From: Azolla caroliniana
Taxonomy: Eukaryota > Polypodiophyta
Length of the DNA: 64,000 nucleotides
Direction of reading: 5' to 3'
NCBI GenBank assembly: GCA_043228905.1
Contig: JBHGNT010000014.1
Coordinates: forward strand, 124,001 to 188,000
A program made the position numbers and the translations under genes. Of the stretch, positions 59,036 through 64,000 are shown piece by piece. Positions within the stretch are counted from its first letter, which is position 1; every line of letters begins with the position of its first letter. Under the pieces are notes generated by a model. That model did not search any database. It was not told the DNA's origin and saw only the letters and a list, made by a program, of their open reading frames with translations.

Positions 59036-59200
59036 ATGCATCGGGCCGAGCGTGTTTGCACTAATCGCACACGCTCAACTCATGGCCTTTTGCATATTGC
59101 GATATATATCCCACTCTCTCCTCTCTTGAACTCTTACGATAATAATTATTCTTGTGCATTGGGTCGAGCGTGTTTGCTCTAATCGCACACGCTTATCTCA
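59036..59200 (+). repeat. Two copies of a leader repeat, about 119 bp apart
   Basis: GAGCGTGTTTGC ... ATCGCACACGCT occurs at about 59048 and 59167. GCGTGT and ACACGC within each copy can pair as a stem. Confidence 0.7.
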
Positions 59201-59214
59201 TGGCCGTTTTGCAT

Positions 59215-59560
59215 ATGATGTTGAGTATACCACTCTTCCCCTCTATTGAGCCATCACTTGGCCGATTCTAAGGGATGATGTGGCCTTGACGAGGTGTATG
59301 TTGCCTACCTATGCCACTCTACTCTCTATTAAGCCATCAATTGGCCGATTCTATGGGATGTTGTGGCCTTGACAAGGTATATGTAGCTTACATATGCCAC
59401 TTTCCTTTTTAATTAGCCATCAATTGCCCGATTCTAAGGGATGATGTGGCCTTGACGAGGTATATGTCACTTACCTATGCCACTTTCCTCTTTAATTAGC
59501 CATTACTTGGCCGATTCTAGGGATATGTGGTGGTCTTGAGGAGGTGCATGTCAACTACCC
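59215..59560 (+). repeat. Four tandem 83-bp units in the leader
   Basis: GCCATCA-TTGGCCGATTCTA words at 59250, 59333, 59416 and 59499, exactly 83 bases apart, each followed by GATG-TGTGGCCTTGACGAGGT. Confidence 0.9.
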
Positions 59561-60431
59561 TAGGGTTTCGTATCTTAGGGCATGTTTGATTCCATACACC
59601 TAATTGTTGATTATTCTAATTAAATTTTAATTTCATAAGTATTGTTTCACTTATATGATTTTCTAGTAATTATTATTTACCCGCCCACAATTAACTCTCC
59701 TTTTTCCACTTCCTTTTCATGTATAAAATATTTACATCGTTTATTTTTAATGTAACCTTTACGTGTAGACTATTTTTTCGTATGGAGTGGCTTGTTGAAC
59801 GATTTTTTTTCAACGGGTCATCTAGGTTTAACTCTTATCATCAAGCCTTAGAAAACGAGTAAAACCATATGAGTTCCCTTATTGATGTTTTACTCATGGA
59901 TTTGAGTATTACATCTTTGCGCACAACACCGTCATCACTTGTATCAATTTGTGGCTTATGTCACAATTGTGCAAGTTATAACAATCATATTGGGATGTAT
60001 ATGTGCATACCTTGCACTTCCCATTTATTTGTGACATTGTTTTTTTCGTAGGTAACACATGGGTTCTTTTTTTTTACCCTTGTTTTCGTCACTACTTAAC
60101 TCTTATGAGTAGTGCCTTATTTTATCATTTTATCATCACGTTTGCTTATTGCTCGCAAGACTAGAATATTACTTGTGAGTGCACTTGTTTTTTCACGTAA
60201 TACACTTTCTCGACCATATAATACATGATGGGTTGGCATTAATATAAGGCTATCTAGGAAATTTCATTGATGTAAGAACCATGGTTGAGCCTCGGGGAGC
60301 CGCCATGATTACTCAAGATAGAGATCCGAGAAATACATCTTAGCTATGTTTTCCCCCATGGTTTTTAAAACACCATAGTGTTACCATAGTTATCGGATCT
60401 CGAATCACATCTCATATGTATAGAGGGGTAA

Positions 60432-63400
60432 AGACATGAGATACTTTCTTGGATAAAGTTCTTTCAATCAAAATTTCAAGCATTCATTTTGCTTGTGTAT
60501 TTTCTGAACCTCCTTATTTTATTGCATACCCACAGCGTGCATCATGGAACAAGTTTGAACGCAGTTGGAACGATCTCTCCAAATGAGACCTCTCAACCCC
60601 AATCCGCATCTCGCACACAAGCTGAGATCACTATTGAGCAATTGCTCACTACTACCTTGAATCAATTGGCCGAAATGAGACAGGCCAATATGGCATTGGA
60701 AAAGAAATTCCAAGAATTAACTATTGAGTCCAAGAAAGAAGGTGAACCTTCCTTCGTAGTCACGCCTTTCAAGGGAGATAAGAAAGAAAGAACCGAGGAG
60801 GCTATTAGCACTTGGCTTGGTCATTGGGAGTCTCACTTTGAGCTTCATCCCAAGCCCGATGCAGTAAAAATTGGTTATGTCGGTCGTGAGTTAGGTGGTC
60901 GAGCTGCTGCTTGGTGGCGTGGCCTAAGGACCGCAAAAAACTTACCCACAACTTGGGAAGGTTTCGTTGATGTTTTTAAGAAACAATTCTTGCAGCCACC
61001 TTCTCAAACCGAACAAGTGCAACACTTGCTCACATTGTCTAGTAAGCCATTTACCTCTCTCGAGGATTATGTGCATCACGCTCGGACCCAAATCCAAAAA
61101 TCGGGACTTACAGGTGAGAAATGGTTTGTCGCTTGTTTTTTGAATGGTATTCCCAATGGGGATTATCATTGGATTGTCCATGACAAGGACCCCACAACTT
61201 TCGAGGAAGCCGTCAACATTGTGCTGCGATACCATAGGACTTCCAAGAAAGACCACAATAAACCTGAGTTCGCCAAAACTCCGAATGTCAAGTTCATTGG
61301 GAAACGTAAGCAATCCAGTGACACTCTTGACCGCGACTCAAAGAAACCGAACCTCTTCTGTGCATATTGCAAGAAGCGGGGCCACACAAAGGATACCTGT
61401 CGTCGTCTTGAGAGGAAGTCAATGAACACCCCTCCTCAAGACAAATCTACGAGTCACACAGGTGAGTCTTTTGATATTGTTGAAGTTCATACCAATCACT
61501 TAAGTTTATGTGAATGCACTTTTCCTTCACATTTACTTGGACCTAATGATTTACTCCGAGCAGTCGGATATATCAATGGAACACAAGCACATTTCTTGTT
61601 TGATTCCGGTAGTTCTCACAATTTTCTTAATGATCACTTTGTGCAGCAAATGGAGCTCCACATAAACGCAAGTGATCATATCTATCAAGTTCACATGGCA
61701 AATGGAAACGTTCAATACATCAGTGGCATTGTTTGTCAACTGCCAATTCAAATAGATACTTATTTGGAGAAGCTTGACTTTCATGTTATGAAATTACAAT
61801 CCGCAGATGTCATTTTAGGATATCCTTGGTTTTTTAATAAAAACCCTTCTTTGTCCATTGATTGGGTTAATCACTCAATCACATTTGAACTTAATAATTG
61901 TAAACATTTTATTCAATGTTCCAAACTTCCTTCTCATTCACTTGTGTCTTCTAAATCTTTAAGTGAGTATTCTAGTTCATTAATTTATTCGTGTGTAATT
62001 GATCCTGCGGTTCAATTTTATTATTTTAATATTGACGCCACACAATTACCACATTTTGAGCAACGATTACTCGACTCTATTTTAGAGGATTTTCAAGATG
62101 TGTTTCCTACTGAATTACCGCTTACTTTACCACCTAAACGTAATGTGGACCATCAAATTGAACTCATCCCTGGGGCTGCTCCTGTGAGCATTCCACCTTA
62201 CCGACTTAGTCGATTAGAAGAGGATGAGATCGCTAAACAACTTAAGGAATACTTGAGTATGGGCCACATTAGGTATAGTAAATCACCTTGGGGTGCGCCA
62301 GTTCTATTAGTCAAGAAGAAGGAAGGTTCGTGGCGAATGTGTATCAATTATCGCCGTTTGAATAAAATGACAATTAAGAATGCATATCCATTACCTCGTG
62401 CCGATGATTTGATTGATCGTTTGCACGGGGCTCGATATTTTACGAAAATTGACTTACGAACTGGTTATCATCAGATTCGCATCGCCGAGGATGATATTCC
62501 TAAAACCGCTTTTCGTACGCGCTATGGCCATTATGAGTTTTTAGTCATGCCATTTGGGTTGACTAATGCTCCAGCCACATTCCAACAAGCGATGAATGAT
62601 GTTTTCCGAGATCAACTCGGTGATTTTGTTGTCGTCTTCTTGGATGATATTTTGATATATAGCCGTACCTTGCAAGATCATGTTCAACATGTTCGATTTG
62701 TTTTGCGAAAGTTGCGTGACAACTCTTTCTATGCAAAACATTCAAAATGTGACTTCTTCCAAAAATCTATTGTGTACCTAGGTCATTTAATTACAGAAAA
62801 TGGCGTTGAAATTGAACCTTCTCGTATTGAAAAGGTTAAACTTTGGCCCATTCCTCGTAATATTCGTGAACTTAGATCATTCTTAGGGTTTGTTGGATTT
62901 TTACGAAAATCAATTCGTAACTATTCCAAATTGACTACGCCATTAACTGACCTTTTAAAAGGTCATCCACGTAAGTCTGTCAAACCAATTTCATGGAATG
63001 AACAACTTGACAAATCATTTGAGACACTCAAGGAGCATGTGTGTCAGGCTCCCACTCTTCTATTACCAGACCCTTCTAAGCCTTTCTTAATTGAAACCGA
63101 TGCTATTGATTATGCTATTGGTGCCGTTCTTTATCAAGGTGGTCACCCTATCGCTTTTGAAAGTAAGAAGCTTGATGCTGCTCAATCTCGGTATTCGGTT
63201 CAAGAGAAAGAGTTGTTTGCGGTGATACACGCACTTAAAACATGGAGGCACTATCTCTATGGAAATAAATTTGTGGTTACAACAGACCATCAATCATTAA
63301 AGTATTTTTGTGACCAGCCCGATCTTGTTGGTCGTAAAGGCCGTTGGGCTGACCTTATGCAAGATTTTGATTTTTCCATACGATATTGCAAGGGTTCTAT

Positions 63401-64000
63401 GAACACCGTTGCTGATGCTCTTAGTCGCATTAAAGAAGTTAACATGCTTAGCTTCACGGAAATAAAATCTGATCTTTTAGATCACCTTCGAGGGAAATAC
63501 CTTGATGACAGTTATTTCTCAAAATACTGGACGAAAGCCGAATCTGGTTTAGATGCCGATACTAGCACCCTACCCTCGAAGGCGACCTTTCACATTACAA
63601 ACGGTTTGCTCTACTGTAGTGGAAAGGTCTGTGTTCCAGATTTACCAAATGTTAAACAGAAAATTTTTCATGAATGTCATGATGCACCATCTGCTGGTCA
63701 TCCTGGAATACAACGCACACTCGTTCTCATCTCGTGTACTTTTTTCTGGCCTAAGATGCGCTCTGACGTGCATAAATGCGTAACTCAATGCTTACAATGT
63801 CAGATTAATAAGTCGGAACGACTTAAAGCTGCTGGTCTTTTACATCCCTTAGATATTCCCAACAATAAATGGGAAAGTATCTCGATGGATTTTATTGTTA
63901 GTTTACCTCGTACACAGAGGGGTCATGATGCCATATGGGTTGTCGTTGACAGGCTAACAAAATTAGCTAGATTTATTCCTACAAAAACCACGGTAACCGC
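60432..64000 (+). CDS. Second Ty3/gypsy Gag-Pol polyprotein, 3' end outside window
   Basis: One frame open from 60432 (after TAA at 60429) to the window edge. The first in-frame ATG is at 60675, but Gag-like sequence begins earlier, so the start is unsure. Order: Gag with A-A-A-W-W-R-G-L (60910) and the W-E-G-F capsid region; CX2CX4HX4C knuckle [14 protein letters not shown] (61360); protease F-D-S-G-S-S-H-N-F (61600); RT with F-L-D-D-I (62638-62652); RNase H ([18 protein letters not shown]); integrase H-H-C-C finger (63670-63800) and the first catalytic D (63885). Gag and Pol share a frame with no stop between, unlike the first gypsy element. No break seen, so it may be competent. Confidence 0.92.

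Larger units (their letters stand above)
58804..60431 (+). other. Long 5' leader of second gypsy element
   Basis: About 1.6 kb between the primer site and the Gag frame, with two kinds of tandem repeats and no long frame. Splicing of the leader is possible (an acceptor-like CCCACAG at about 60530), but no donor can be proved. Confidence 0.6.

Overview
The window is nuclear DNA of a land plant. Three things show this: a complete spliced plastid-type purine-biosynthesis gene (SAICAR synthase, 12 GT-AG exons), PLS-type pentatricopeptide (PPR) sequences, and LTR retrotransposons primed by initiator methionine tRNA. The style of the PPR repeats, the density of old LINEs and the mixed retroelement families suggest a large-genome seed-free plant, possibly a fern. 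That placement is inference. Host-like sequence is AT-rich, while two element families (1-5916 and 35176-41106) are clearly GC-richer.

Layout. 1-5916: 5' part of an apparently intact Ty3/gypsy element on the minus strand (LTR, primer site, Gag-protease, then polymerase in the -1 frame, running off the window). It sits inside an older minus-strand copia fragment (5917-7075), which abuts head to head a plus-strand copia 3' half (7076-8178). 8226-15530: a patchwork of repeats and gene fragments: an exon-1 copy of SAICAR synthase, a 0.6 kb palindrome, a PPR fragment, exon 1 of ketol-acid reductoisomerase and exon 1 of an R2R3-MYB. 15530-25158: a segment with a second, diverged copy at about 42115-49690. 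It carries a LINE with a tandem-repeat 3' UTR (15841-19655), a second MYB exon-1 copy, a U6 snRNA fused to a LINE tail (22294-22745) and a PPR pseudogene. 25513-32041: SAICAR synthase, minus strand, the only complete host gene I can support. 32230-35175: repeats, PPR fragments and a solo LTR with target duplication. 35176-41106: a full-length copia element with two LTRs and four in-frame stops; it has an extra coding segment of about 730 bp after RNase H, bracketed by two copies of its polypurine tract. 42690-45290: a second LINE. 46389-46818: a small TIR element carrying a transposase-like fragment. 48506-50516: a longer PPR pseudogene. 55340-55750: a LINE tail. 56650-58316: a broken multi-exon gene resembling a beta-class DNA amino-methyltransferase, cut by a second gypsy element (58317-64000 and beyond) with an open Gag-Pol frame.

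How it fits together. Apart from SAICAR synthase, nearly everything is mobile or duplicated. Because many segments occur twice, several insertions can be dated relatively and mapped exactly by comparing a filled copy with an empty copy in the same window: the copia at 35176, the solo LTR at 33795, the LINE at 15841 and the TIR element at 46389. The U6-LINE unit also has an unfilled partner.
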